Part shown: positions 47,390 to 58,166 of the stretch, in pieces | Numbering within the stretch: the first letter of the stretch is position 1 | Layout of the letters: every line of letters starts with the position of its first letter | Source of the DNA: Kingdonia uniflora | Taxonomy: Eukaryota > Streptophyta > Magnoliopsida > Ranunculales > Circaeasteraceae | Direction of reading: 5' to 3' | NCBI GenBank assembly: GCA_014058105.1 | Contig: JACGCM010002535.1 | Coordinates: 3,534,001 to 3,598,000 of the forward strand | DNA length: 64,000 bases | Notes under the pieces: model-generated | The model's database searches: none | The model's input: only the letters and a program-made list of their open reading frames with translations | What the model was told of the DNA's origin: nothing | Position numbers and translations under genes: made by a program

Positions 47390-48309
47390 TTTCATTTATT
47401 TTCGGCTAGGTTCAGAAGCATTCTCATTTTCCCTTCATCCTCGAGAAGATCGCAAGCTTTTAGGTAATCACCCTCTAGTAAACCAGAAATAGCGTCAAGC
47501 GCTTCAATGACATTTGGTTTTTTTTACTCTCTGATCTCATATTTTTCATTCCATCGGCTGCGGATGCAATTGATTTTTAAGTATCAATCATGCCTTCACC
47601 AGTACTCCTTTTCCCTTTTTTTATATCTTCAGCAATTGAAGTTGTTTCTGGCAATTTGCGTTTCTTCTTTTTCTTAGTTTGTTCTACTCCATTGTTTACA
47701 AGAGGTGAGTCATCTTCTACGACTGTATCATCTTAAGAATCTTGAACTTGAGTTATGTTAACATCGTTCAACTTTTCAGACTTCAGATCTTTAGCCGAAC
47801 GAGCGTATTGTCCTGTTGCAGTTGATTTTCCACAAATCTCATCAAGATCGTGGTAGTTCGGCATTATTTTAATTTGTATAGGTTTAGCTTCAGGATGCTC
47901 CTGCATGTGATCGTGTATAAATTAGTAGCTTATTTTAAATAATAAATTATAAAAATGATAAAGTTACACACCTTTTGATACTCATCCCAAACGTAACTAT
48001 CAGCTGTCACCATAAGTTTCTCATCATCCCATTCAAATCCACTTTGGTCTAGGAGAGCCTTCAAAATCGTGTAGATATTTCTTAACTTCTTATGTTAATT
48101 TTTCATAACCTCCTTATCATTATTCATATTTTCATACTTCTTGTTCATTTTTTTTTTGTCATGTCAGCCCACGCAATCTTCGCAAACGATTTTTCATTTC
48201 TTTGTCCCGCACGTACTTATTCTAACATGAGATCCAAAAAGTAACGATCCATCGGCGGGGTCCACTCAGTTCTACCGCGAATATTGTTGGAAGTGCCCGC
48301 ATTATCCAT
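47390..48309 (-). pseudogene. Harbinger ORF1: Myb/SANT-like DNA-binding protein, broken
   Basis: The accessory protein of PIF/Harbinger elements, thought to bind subterminal DNA and help import the transposase. ATG at 48309 begins MDNAGTSNNIRGRTEWTPPM; then DRYFLDLML, SFAKIAWADM, an interrupted helix, FEWDDEKLMVTADSYVWDEY (about 48030-47975), a GT donor, and after an intron HPEAKPIQIKIMPNYHDLD (about 47900-47845) and TGQYARSAKDL. Breaks: a stop in LMLE-stop-VRAG, a poly-A frameshift near 48145-48152, another stop before KKLR, and stops near 47735 and 47580. The transposase is far better preserved than this ORF. Confidence 0.75.
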
Positions 48310-48920
48310 AGGTAGGTCTGCAATTATTGATCAAAGTTAGATTATAGATTACATAAAAAAAATATCATGTTGGTGGTGGTTTAGTCCATCTTTACAAGAT
48401 GGATGAAAAAAATTTACAGCGAAATCCATAACTCATAATTCACAAGACGGATAACAAGATGTTAAAATTGTTTATGGTATGAAGAATGGTAAATACTGTA
48501 CAAATGACAAGGAGTTAAAGTACAATTATACAAGACCTGAAATGTTTTTATTCTGATTTACTCTTCTTTGCTTCTTCCTCTTGCTTCTTTGTAGGCTGAG
48601 AAAGCAACTTGAATGTCCACACGCCCAAAAGAGTTGCCCTTACCCCTATTAAAATCTAATTGAAAGCTCCAAGTATACCAATATAAGTGAATACTTTGCT
48701 CGAAGTATACCAAACTATTTAAATGCCCAACCTTTGTAATTGCAAGTGATGTGTTTGGCTTATGTATCCATCGGCATTTAACGGGGCTAGAAATTCCTGA
48801 ATGGGCTTGTATTTGGGTAGAATATGTTTACATAGCTTGCCCCAAGGGGCAGTTTCTGTGATTTTTTCCAAGACTTCTTTAACCTTTTTTTATTTTTATT
48901 AGTGGTCTTTTTACAGAATG

Positions 48921-49640
48921 CTCCTTTTTACCAAAGCCGTTCACTTTTGAACAATGCCAGAGAACTTGCCACAAAAAAAGAGATTACAGCCCTCGAAGAA
49001 CTATCCCAAACTGAGGTTTGTTTATTTTGGTTAAGTTCTTCCCTTCAGGATTAATTACATTGTTGCCAATATTCTGAACTTTCTACTATTTTGTTCTTAT
49101 TTTTTGATACGGTGAGAAGCTTGTCCCTGCGGAGCAGTAGTAAGACGTTTAGAGCTGATTATGAGAGAAGAATCTTGTCATCGCTTGATATGCGGTAACT
49201 AAGTCGGGATGGAAGGATGAGGAACCCCGATGAGAAACTACTGGTTCCGCCAGTGCAGGCACCGGTACAGGCCCCGGTATCTGCTGAATCTGAGACAATT
49301 TCAAGACTCAGCACGAATCGACCCAAGGAAGAGTCAAAACCAGAGCCTGTGCCTGTCTTGATAAAGAAAGTCCCCAAGGAAGAAACTAATAAATTGTTAG
49401 AATCAGAGACAACTACGAAAGGTGATGAGTTTGAGAACAAGGAGAATATATCTAAGCCTGAGAAACTTCAGGAGACATCAAAAGCAGATATGGTCGATGC
49501 GACAAAGCGGAAAGAGATGAAATGAGAGGAGGAGATTGCCAAATTGAAGGTTGCTTTAGAGATGACTATGACAGACAAGAGCATAACACAACGCTTTTCC
49601 ATATAGCGGCAGGATCTAAGTTGTCTTAGAAGGATCCTTA
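48921..49640 (+). pseudogene. Proton pump interactor (PPI1-like) gene fragment
   Basis: A plus-strand, intron-containing fragment of a coiled-coil protein that in plants binds the regulatory tail of the plasma-membrane H+-ATPase. An acceptor at 48920 precedes NARELATKKEITALEELSQT (frame shifted once near the start), with a donor GT near 49015. A second exon gives FRADYERRILSSLDMR, a stop where Gln is expected, then LSRDGRMRNPDEKLLVPP (49199-49250), a Pro/Val/Glu-rich linker and EEEIAKLKVALEMTM, after which the usual Lys/Ala-rich tail is lost. About 200 residues of the C-terminal half remain. It lies inside the outer ends of the Harbinger-like element, opposite in strand to its genes. Confidence 0.75.
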
Positions 49641-49739
49641 AAAAAAGACAACTCGCTTTGAGTTAGTCCTTAGTAGGGAGATTTCTTAAACGCTCTTTCT
49701 TGACGTTTCTCTCGCTTTTTTGGAGCTAAGAAACTCCCA

Positions 49740-50132
49740 CACCTTTTCACAGAAAAGAAATTCAGACCCCAATATATGAAGAGCAAGCTTGGAAACACTA
49801 GAGATCCATGTTTTCATAAAGAAACTGTTAGGGCTGTTCTTAGCTAACCCAAGGGTGATACTAATAATTACGAATGTGAGAAGTCCTTCCGTCAATGCAC
49901 CATGATGAAGGTCAACATTCAGACGAGGTCCATGGCCTACTTCCGAAAAGGCTTGAAGAATGAGTTTAACTCTCGTAATGAAACTGAGTACCTGAGCAGA
50001 GATTCTGATACAAACAGTGAAGATAAACCCACTAAAGCTCCCAGAAATTACAGGTGACAATAACGTAAGAGGATTATGAGAACCACCTTTACTAATCTTA
50101 CTCAACCATGCAAACACAAACATACTCGACAC
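49740..50132 (-). pseudogene. Small basic intrinsic protein aquaporin (SIP2-type) gene fragment
   Basis: An uninterrupted minus-strand frame covers the middle of a SIP2 aquaporin, a water channel of the endoplasmic reticulum. MFVFAWLSKISKGGSHNPLT holds NPL, the altered first NPA motif typical of SIP2; then GSFSGFIFTVCIRISAQVL, VGHGPRLNVDLHHGALTEGL, FFMKTWISSVSKLALHILGS. After this residue the usual second NPA segment is missing and the frame runs into unrelated sequence (near 49765). The first membrane helices are also absent. About 120 of about 240 residues. No stops inside, so capture may be recent or only one exon was taken. Confidence 0.8.
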
Positions 50133-50234
50133 CCCTTTATGATTTCTCCTCTGGGTTGAGATCCCAAAGTATGTTCAAATGATAGAAATATATATAGGAC
50201 TTAAAGTATTACTTTGTTTGAAAAATAGCCATGG

Positions 50235-50510
50235 TACTGCATCCCATTGGTGTATTGGTGTACATGTTTATCATCTTAAGGCTTCCAGTGTTGTTGATTG
50301 ATAACTAACAATTCATAAGTTTTGGGGAATACCATATATGCAGTAGTACTAGTGTTCTTCATCTTTTCCAGACCAATGTTATTGCACCCATTGATGTACA
50401 TGTTTGTCATGTTAAGGCTTTCATTGATCTTGATTGATAAGTAACAATTCATAAATTTTGGGGAACACGATATGTGCTTAAGTACTAGTGTTCTTCATCT
50501 TTTCTAGCTT
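50235..50510. repeat. Diverged tandem duplication, unit about 136-145 bp
   Basis: TGTACATGTTTATCATCTTAAGGC (start 50259) returns as TGTACATGTTTGTCATGTTAAGG (50395), followed by AACAATTCATAAGTTTTGGG / AACAATTCATAAATTTTGGG and GTACTAGTGTTCTTCATC in both. Older than the other duplications in the window by its divergence. Confidence 0.8.
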
Positions 50511-51840
50511 TAGGTCAGATGGATTAGATTGAGAATAAAGAACTGCAAAGAAGAAAAAGAGTTTGTCACTTATATCTTTACATATGTTTCTATTGTTTGT
50601 ATCATATGTAATGTGTATATTTGGAGATTCCTTCACTGCTTGGGTTATGAAAAATGGGTAAGCCTTCACTGTTTAAAGCAAATGGCTTTGATGAAAGTTA
50701 CCAAAAACAACAATTTGATTCGATTCTAGTGGGAAGGGTTGGGTGTTCCAACTTCCAACTAATGCAGCTTTATGTCATTAGAGTAGTGTGTTATTTTACA
50801 TTTGTTAGTGCTGCTTCAACCTCTAATTATATTCTCTCTTGCAGTACTAAAGCAACATACATATATTTTGGGGACCCCAAATATATGCTTGCCATAAACA
50901 CATACATCAAGGAGATATTTAAGAATAAGGCTTCTAGATCTCTCTGTGTGTAGTGTGTACACAATCCTTTTGTATATTAATCTAAGGAGCACATGACAAG
51001 GTAAATCTCCAGTTATCCATATTCTTCATCAGCAGTTGGGGGATGTGGAGGTAAATACCTCTCCCGGACTAAAAATGCCTCGAGCATTCGCAATGCAGAG
51101 GTAAATTTACATCCCTAATTTGGTCCCAGAGGTCTATTTGAGCTCTCCAGCCCAGAGATTTAATCTCCCTGCCAGTTTCAAAAGCCCGACGCTTATGCAA
51201 ATGGGGTTGGGAAAGATGTTTTCTCCTGAGTGTTCAGGGCAGTACTGTATGGGGTATGATGATTCCTTATGCATAAACTGTAAGAGGTTGAGATATACTG
51301 AATGAGAGAAAATAACACAATGACACATCTCATAAGGCCTTCTCATTAATTTCCTTTTATTCTTATTTTTAGAATTTTTCTTTATCCATTACAGTCACCC
51401 CATCGTGACTGAAAATAAAACCTCAACCCCATAAAATTGTATACAAAGAGCTTAATCAGAGCTCCTGACCATACCCACATGAAGGAGATGATGAAATCTG
51501 ATCGAGACTATATAGCACACATTAGACTAAACATTTTATACTGATCGAGATTCTAAAAAACAAAAATAGCCCAATTCAATTCAATCTTACTGATGATAAC
51601 AATCAAAAAGGGGCAAACAGAGCAACATCTAAACACATGAAAAGAGGCAATCAAATCGAATTAAAGTAAGGGTTAAGAGATAAAACCTTGAATTCGAGAG
51701 TTGATGATTGAGTTGTAGTTGTTTGATTGCTGATAATTAAAACTTGAACTCTAGTGAGAGAGAAAAAAACTTGATTGGTGATCTGAAGTAGAAGCTTGAT
51801 TCTCCAAGGTTTCAGTTCGAGAAGGAGGAAAGGTTTGGTG
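50511..51840. other. Interior of the Harbinger-like element, no gene recognised
   Basis: Plus-strand frames at 50529-50953 have no family. AT-rich; no clear splice structure. Confidence 0.3.
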
Positions 51841-51849
51841 CAGGTGGGT

Positions 51850-52060
51850 TTTGTATTTTTTTTATTTTTTATTTTGGAGCTTGGGGGGGGGGGGGGAAGA
51901 GATGAGAGAGAGAAAGAGAGAGTAGAGGAGACGTATCTATATTTTCTTTAGAGATGAGAGAGAGAGAGAGAGAGAGTGCTTGAATTAGTTAATGGTGAAA
52001 CAATGATATGAGAGATAGAGATTAGAGGAGAGAGAGAAAGAGAGTAGATGAGGCTTATTT
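51850..52060. repeat. Poly-G run and GA microsatellites
   Basis: A run of 14-15 G near 51884-51897, then GAGAGA/AGAGAG tracts at 51898-51925, 51954-51977 and 52030-52045. A segment of about 110 bp ending TATTTTCTTT is partly repeated (51905-51950, 52035-52075). Confidence 0.8.
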
Positions 52061-52311
52061 GTATTTTCTTTGGACAACGGCTCTATTTCTCTGGACTTTA
52101 CTTTCGCGATTTTGAAAAGTTCAAAACTAGTTCTGTTTCAAAATGAGTAAAAGTCCTTCCGAGATAAAACTGGTTATCTGCTATAATTGGGACAGACTAG
52201 TTCAAAATTAAACCAAAAAAATTGGTCCCACATATTGCCAAACATGATTTTTTCACCTTAACCAGTTCTGAACCGAACCAACCCAATTTCAGAGGGTATC
52301 CAAACAGGCCC

Positions 52312-53193
52312 TTAAGTCCTAATATAAACTGACAGTGATTAGATCAGATGAGTGAGCCGAACTGGTGTAACTAAGTATTAAACCTATTTTTACTGTAATT
52401 GCCTATGTAGCGGAAATAACATAACTAAGAGCATATCTAAGAGAGTGGTATGTTGTTAAGGTATACTAGCAATCGGGCTACAATAGTTTGAAAAATTGTT
52501 ATATATGTTGGCGATTTTTAAATTTTTATGTGTTGATCAAAATGTTAAGAGTTGAAGTGCTATATTCACCCAACTTGTAGACTTTGTATGTCAGTAGCAT
52601 GTAAGTAGGCCTGATGTAAGTAGCATGTAGATATGCCAATCATTGTTGTTTGTAGACTTTGTTGCAGGGGTGAAAATAATCTTGTACAGTGGTCTAAATT
52701 ACTGAACATTGAATATTTCTCAATTTTTTCCTAAGGAGTTTTCTTCTTCTAGAGCTGTAAGTACCATATGCTTATAATTTCATGTTTCTTATCTAAATAT
52801 TTTTATGGTATTTACATTTCTATCACAATGTACATAGTATTCTGAAGATATTCCATTCTGCTTTTAGTAAACGAATATACCATGCTACACCATTTCATGT
52901 GATAACTATGGAGTCCATTTCTATTGCTAAAGAACCTTTTGTATTGCAAGAAAAATATGTACTTGGCTTTCTTGGTAAAATAATTTTACAAGAAAAGATT
53001 TTTGTTTTGGACTTCTGGCTTTTGTGAATTATGTTGTCTTTTTATTTGCTTGTGTGCAAAGGAAACTTAAAGTAACTGAAAAGATTTGTCTAACAACTTT
53101 TTTTCCTCTTATCTTTAATTTGGAAATATAAATGAAAGTCTAATATTTTGTGTATGTGTTTGGTTTTAGAGAAAATGTAGGATCTTCAACAAA
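52312..53193. other. AT-rich stretch between the Harbinger-like and Mutator-like elements
   Basis: No gene or repeat structure recognised. Confidence 0.3.
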
Positions 53194-53202
53194 ATGGAAT
53201 AC
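53194..53202. repeat. 9-bp target-site duplication of the Mutator-like element, left
   Basis: ATGGAATAC, identical to 55780-55788. Nine bases is the diagnostic duplication length for Mutator-like elements. Confidence 0.9.
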
Positions 53203-54219
53203 GGGAGAGGATTTAGAGACACTCACAAACCAGACACTAAAGTCTCACTCAGTAGGAACCACTCATACTCATCTCTATTAGATGAGTGACTCTTAAAATT
53301 GGTGATTTTCTATATAGGGAAATGAGGTGGAAAAACTATTATGAGGTGTAAATGAGTTGGTAATCCTCTCTTTCTCATCTTTATCTTCACGTGGTCGTCA
53401 AACTTGTTATCTCCCTTCACAGTCTCTTTTACTCTTAAAATTATTTCGAATCTCTCACCCACACCACTCACTCTCTATCTTTCTCTAGTCTGCTACATAT
53501 TTCTCACTTTATCTTTCTCTCTCTTCTTTTTCTCTCTTTGGGGATTCCTCAACCACCAATTACAGGAGAAATCTTCATCACCGGAGAATTCTCATCACAG
53601 TGCGAGTCACTTCATCATTACCAAATTTTTCCTCATAATTGCAGTACCTCTCTCTCTCTCTAACTTTGATTTGTGGGTTTTCGGTGGTGTTTAACCATTG
53701 TTTGGTCACTGCCAACGACAACTTATGGTGTGAGTCTCCGGTGAAGATGCAAGACTTACCCGGTCATCCCAAGAAGTTGTAGATGTAATCAAATTCTCTA
53801 TATCTCCATCTCTCTCTCTCTAGAGACCAAAAATGGAAGCTCTCTACATTTGAAAAAAAAATTGGGTTGACGTGAACGATTAAAATACTAGTGACGCACT
53901 GTCTCCTAATCGTGAGCGGTATACATGCAAATCTGGCATTAGGGGTTTGATGTTGTATCACACATTTGCTAATTTAAGGTTTTTTTAGAGGTTCGATGTT
54001 GTCTTGTTTTTGATTCCCTCTCTCTTTGGCTGTTTGTGGAGCGTCTCAGTGCCTGGAGCATCAAGTTGATTGAAATCAGGGTTTGGTAGATCAACATTGT
54101 TCTTTGGGGTTTAGATTCTCACTTTGTATCGTAAATGGGAGGAATTGTGGTATTTATGATGTTTTTTTATCCAAGTCTAATATTGTCGAGTAAGACGTTT
54201 ATCAAAAATCTTGTAAATG

Positions 54220-55065
54220 ATACCACTTTATTGTCGATAACTACATTTGTCGACAATAAGATATAAGGGTATTGTCGATGACACCTCAAATCGATTATTT
54301 AGTGAATGCCAATATTGACAATAATCAACAAAAAAAAGTGGTTCAAACATGATAATATGAACATGATACAGCTTATAGAAAGATGACATAAATAAGCATG
54401 CATTCATAGAAAATAATGGTGGTCCATACCAAATAAGTTTATTTGCATTCAACAAAATATATTTAAATAGAAGTTCACAAATTAACTTATGTTCTTGGTT
54501 GTTCTCTCATTACTTGTTCTTCTCTATTTTTATCTCTCTCTCTTCCTAAGGGCGGCAGTTTGTGGGTCTTCCTTCTCTAAATTGTCAACAAGTTCTATAA
54601 GTCGATAACTTCTGTAATACAATAAGCAAATAAATTGTCGATGACTGGTACACATCGACAATTAGCTATATTGTTAAGTTCCAAGACACAATGCGTTATT
54701 GTCGACTACTTGTATACATCGACAAGTTAACCGCCAAAATTTGTTATCAAGCTCATCAAAGCCCCAATACACTGTTGTCAACCACATCCAAGATACACAA
54801 GTACCAGAGATTCCAAGGTCACAAATCACCCCTGAGGGAGATAAACATTGTTAAGCCAAGCAATTGCCGATATACCGTTGATTGATAATTATTTTTCAGT
54901 AAACTATAGACTCAAAAATAGTGTATCCAGAATTATCGATTATCTAAACAATCGATACACACCCTGTACAACATATTGTCGATTTGTACAACATATTGTC
55001 AATTTATCTGTGTATGTCGATTTGCACAATATATTGTTGATTTATCTGTTTATCGACAATTCATC
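54220..55065. repeat. Cluster of TTGTCGAT / ATCGACAA motifs inside the MULE
   Basis: About 17 exact or one-off copies in both orientations, for example at 54230, 54247, 54271, 54632, 54653, 54701, 54719, 54977, 55014 and 55053. Some pair as hairpins of the form TTGTCGATGACTGGTACACA followed by TCGACAAT. Spacing is irregular. Confidence 0.75.
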
Positions 55066-55550
55066 ATACAAAAACATTTATGACTGTGTACTGGTTCTGT
55101 AATACACCATCACTAACGGAGATAACTACTCACCCTTTAATCATTTGTGGCTTTCTAGATTTCTGAATCGTCACAAAACTCAAAACCAACTGAAAATACT
55201 ATCTTCAAGGTTGGTTTCGAATCTGAGGTTTTCTTCTTTAGTGAGTAAGATAGAGATAGACAGAGTGCAGCCATTCCTCAAATTTGCTTTTAAAATCTTC
55301 ATTGATAGAGAGAGAGAGGGGGAGACTTGACTTTAATTTATAGTTTATCTATGTGTTTCAAAGAGAAATAGAGAGATCAAGAGATAGACATATCTGCACC
55401 AAAATAAGTGAGAAGGTTGTTTGAGCAAAGTTTTTCTTCATTGATGTATATTTATAAAGAGATATCATAACTATTATTTATGATTTCCGCCATTGTTACA
55501 GAGAGAAGGATAAAGACAGATCTGGACCTTGAGAGAGAAGGTTTGGTTTG

Positions 55551-55580
55551 AAATTGAAATTGAAATTGAAATTGAAATTG
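55551..55580. repeat. Hexanucleotide microsatellite GAAATT
   Basis: About five perfect units of GAAATT in the right part of the MULE. Confidence 0.9.
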
Positions 55581-55779
55581 ACGAAAGGAGGGAGACAAAT
55601 TTGGACAAGATTAGGTGAAAGAGAGAAGTTATCTATAATGATACCTCATAAAGAGACACATCATGAGAGAGATCCACCATATTTCATATATACGAACTCA
55701 CAATTAGAAGAGCCACTCATCTAATCCTATTGAGTAAGACTTCAGTGTCCCATTTTTTAGTGTCTCTAAATCCTTCCCC

Positions 55780-55788
55780 ATGGAATAC
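55780..55788. repeat. 9-bp target-site duplication of the Mutator-like element, right
   Basis: ATGGAATAC immediately outside the right terminus. Confidence 0.9.
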
Positions 55789-56140
55789 AACTATAAAAAT
55801 GTTCTCTTTAGGATTGTGAATGGAATTAGATTCAAAGTAGCATATAAGGAGATTGAGCTCATTGATACTTCACGAGCTAGACAATTTTTCTCAAACTGGA
55901 ACCTCTATGATCTTTTAACTCTCAAACAACGACCTATAAAATGTAATTGGATTCCTTTCCTCCCTACTATTATTATTCTGAAGACAGTTTTGTTGTTAAC
56001 AACAAAGGGGGATGGGGAGCCATCCTGAGAGATTGCAGGGCCGTCCTAATTAGAACAGTTGAGATGGGGTTACAACATACTATTAAATTTGAAATTAAGA
56101 AGGTGCCCATCATCACAGATGCACTTTAATTCTTGATTAT
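55789..56140 (+). pseudogene. RNase H-like (RVT_3 type) fragment, probably from a LINE
   Basis: KGGWGAILRDCRAVLIRTVE followed by KFEIKKVPIITDAL (56005-56129) fits the plant non-LTR RNase H fold, where GWGAVLRD and a later TDA/ESD segment recur. Frames shift near 55980. The MULE inserted just upstream, so its left flank (53160-53193) may be part of the same remnant. Confidence 0.5.
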
Positions 56141-56359
56141 TTGAGATATATGCTTACACCTACTTGGGATTCAAAAGCCTTGGTTAGAAGGAAAACACAT
56201 AATAAATTAATTTCAGGGAACATGTTATTAATAAGAAATTTTATTTAAATCATTGTAAGAATCGCATTGCATTATTATAATTTTTTAAATAAATCTATAA
56301 ATCCAAAGTTGAAAAATAATTTGGCATAAAATAATAAAAATAAATGGATGTTAAACTTG

Positions 56360-57056
56360 TTTATGACTGTGCTTCTGCATCATTCTCTACTTCAGCTTCA
56401 CCATATCCGTCTTAAATATCATTGTTATCATCTTTTTCTTCAGTACTTTCATATTCTATGTTGCGATCTTCTTTGTCTTCATCAATTTTGCTATTTTTTT
56501 CTTAAAATTTGGCTCAACATTTAAGTCTCGTTGTTCATCTTCTTCGTCAGGAATGTTTACATTGTCTTTGGTTGTCGCTGTGTTGAACATTTCTAATTTG
56601 CGACGGGCTAATTTGCGTATAGTCTCTAGCGTTTCATTTTCTTTCTGAGTTTCATGTATTGTATGTTGATAATATTTATGTTTATACTATATTTGATTTA
56701 TACATATATTTAATAAGTTAGTTTATTACTTGCAATAAATGAGTTATGGTAAAAATTGGGGTTGTAGTTGTTGATAGAGAACCATAGAATGGTTGATTTT
56801 TCTTCTTATTGTTTTTGATAGGTTCTTGTTCGATAGGTGTTAATCGCTTTCCTGTGTTCCTTTTCGCCTCAATGGTTTTAATCGGTGTGTCTAGTACTTC
56901 TTCTGTCACAGTGGACACGACATAAACCCTATAAATGGCATTTGGCTTACCAACATTAAAATCTGTTAATTTAAGACCAAATACATGTTCTTGCCAAATT
57001 AACTTCTCTTCAAGATAGTGGAAAACCATTGTATTGCCATTGTTCTGCAGTTTATT
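56360..57056 (-). pseudogene. Unidentified spliced gene fragment
   Basis: Minus-strand frame 57029-56718 reads MVFHYLEEKLIWQEHVFGLK, then TDFNVGKPNAIYRVYVVSTV, a Thr/Lys-rich middle and a basic stretch. It is preceded by a good acceptor (CTGCAG at about 57046). A downstream frame (about 56640-56360) is very rich in Asp, Glu and Lys and has a stop near 56410. I do not recognise the family; an OB-fold nucleic-acid-binding protein is one guess without firm support. Confidence 0.35.
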
Positions 57057-57149
57057 ATTTACAAATTAAATGTTAGTGTCACACGATAAGTAGGGAACTA
57101 AATGGTTCGATATGTAATCTCTTTGAGCTTTAATTGCATATATACATTT

Positions 57150-57330
57150 TGTTAGGGGTGAGCACGGATCGGTTTGGTCCTGTTTTGGGCCTGAACTAAG
57201 CCCGAACCGACCTTAATTGGTTTTTAAAATATGAACCCGAACCGAACCGAACAGAAAATTAAATGCTAAAATCGAAACTGAACTGATTTTGGATCGGGTC
57301 GGTTCGGGTCAGATTTTTAATGACCTATCA
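57150..57330. repeat. Fragment of a CCGAACC-rich hAT-type terminal region
   Basis: Begins TTAGGGGTGAGCACGGATCG and is full of CGGTTTGGTCC / CCCGAACCGA-type repeats like those at the ends of the 43145-43898 element. The other end and a target duplication were not found. Confidence 0.45.
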
Positions 57331-57549
57331 AAGTAATTAAAAAAGATGCTCTGCTCTTATCTGTTTCTCTTTCACTAATATAATGGTCCATCAAAGTACA
57401 ATATAAAATGGCACAAAAAATGGTTTTAATTAAAATCGCTGTGATTTGTAAGGCCCCTTTCAAAGTCACTCTATTTTTACCAAAATTTAACATGAAATAA
57501 GAAAGAAACCTTCAAGAAATTACTGCCCTTTAAGGAGAAAATATTATTA

Positions 57550-57690
57550 GGCCATAAAGACTTCAATACAGACATTTTTACAGTTTTACAAACATGGCAA
57601 TAATCAAAGAAAACTTCACAGTTCTTGCAATAACATAGATGTCTACAAGGGAGGAATAGTATGCATCCATGCATGATTGTTGAGCATTAC
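57550..57690 (-). pseudogene. RING-finger C-terminal fragment
   Basis: Minus-strand frame MHGCILFLPCRHLCYCKNCE continues VFFDYCHVCKTVKMSV. The CRHLCxCxxC and CxxC spacing is the second half of a C3HC4 RING as found at the extreme C-terminus of some plant E3 ligases (there usually CPVC; here CHVC). The first half and the rest of the protein are missing. Confidence 0.6.
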
Positions 57691-57810
57691 AACCCTTCCA
57701 ACTCATCTTTATCTCCAATTTTTACCAGCATATACTGCTTCATCTCCCAACTTTTTTTCAATTCGAAGCAACTGAAAAACAAAATATTAAATATTTTACT
57801 ACTGCACCTC

Positions 57811-58085
57811 AATTTGATTAATTAAAGGTAAAAAGATGATATGTTGATTGTAATCTTTAGAATACTCATATGCTAATGACTTGGAACAACATACACAATG
57901 CTGATTCCAAGTCACAAAATAGTATTTAAGATCAACTTTATTGTTATTATTCAAACTAATGTTTTTACTTTATGTATGCACATTTAGCTTTTAAGTAAAT
58001 GAAGAGGCCTTGATGATTATAAGTCAAAAGCCATAGGCTAATAGCAAGTAAATTGATATGCTAATTAACTTAAGTGCGGCTTTGT
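57811..58085. repeat. 275-bp direct repeat, copy 1
   Basis: From AATTTGATTAATTAAAGG to AACTTAAGTGCGGCTTTGTT. About 93% identical to 60825-61100, same orientation. It starts just beyond the last retained enolase exon (intron side). Confidence 0.9.
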
Positions 58086-58166
58086 TTGCAGATGGAGAGA
58101 GCCTTGAACCAGAAAGATAATTTCCAAGTACGAAACTAATGTGTGGATAAGTGAGAATGTGAACCT

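Larger units (their letters stand above)
45597..52311. mobile_element. PIF/Harbinger-like element, about 6.7 kb
   Basis: Left end GGGCTGTTAGGATACTTTAA (45597) and right end, on the minus strand, GGGCCTGTTTGGATACCCTC are imperfect terminal inverted repeats. The flanking 3 bases are CTA and TTA, close to the TTA/TAA target of this superfamily. Inside are both expected genes, on the minus strand: DDE transposase (47162-45858) and Myb/SANT-like ORF1 (about 48309-47390). To their right lie two host gene fragments (48921-49640, 50132-49740), a tandem duplication and GA/poly-G low-complexity DNA. That these extra pieces belong to the same element is inferred only from the outer ends. Confidence 0.6.
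53203..55779. mobile_element. Mutator-like element (MULE), 2577 bp, non-autonomous
   Basis: Starts GGGAGAGGATTTAGAGACAC and, on the minus strand, GGGGAAGGATTTAGAGACAC. The inverted ends stay similar for about 130 bp (GACACTAAAGTCTCACTCA / GACACTGAAGTCTTACTCA; TTAGATGAGTG in both), apart from a 20-bp extra piece on the left. A perfect 9-bp duplication flanks them. No transposase was recognised. 53400-54180 is CT-rich and leader-like (possible captured promoter or 5' UTR). 54220-55065 has a dense cluster of TTGTCGAT-type motifs. The perfect duplication suggests a fairly recent insertion. Confidence 0.9.

Noticed and set aside
51850..52060. Short regular repeats considered as a CRISPR-like or satellite array
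   Set aside because: Only GA microsatellites and a G run; no constant repeat with unique spacers.
54220..55065. TTGTCGAT cluster considered as a centromeric or telomeric satellite
   Set aside because: Irregular spacing and both orientations; confined to the MULE interior.
56718..57029. Helitron RPA-like protein
   Set aside because: No RPA signature, Rep or helicase motif could be seen; kept only as an unidentified fragment.
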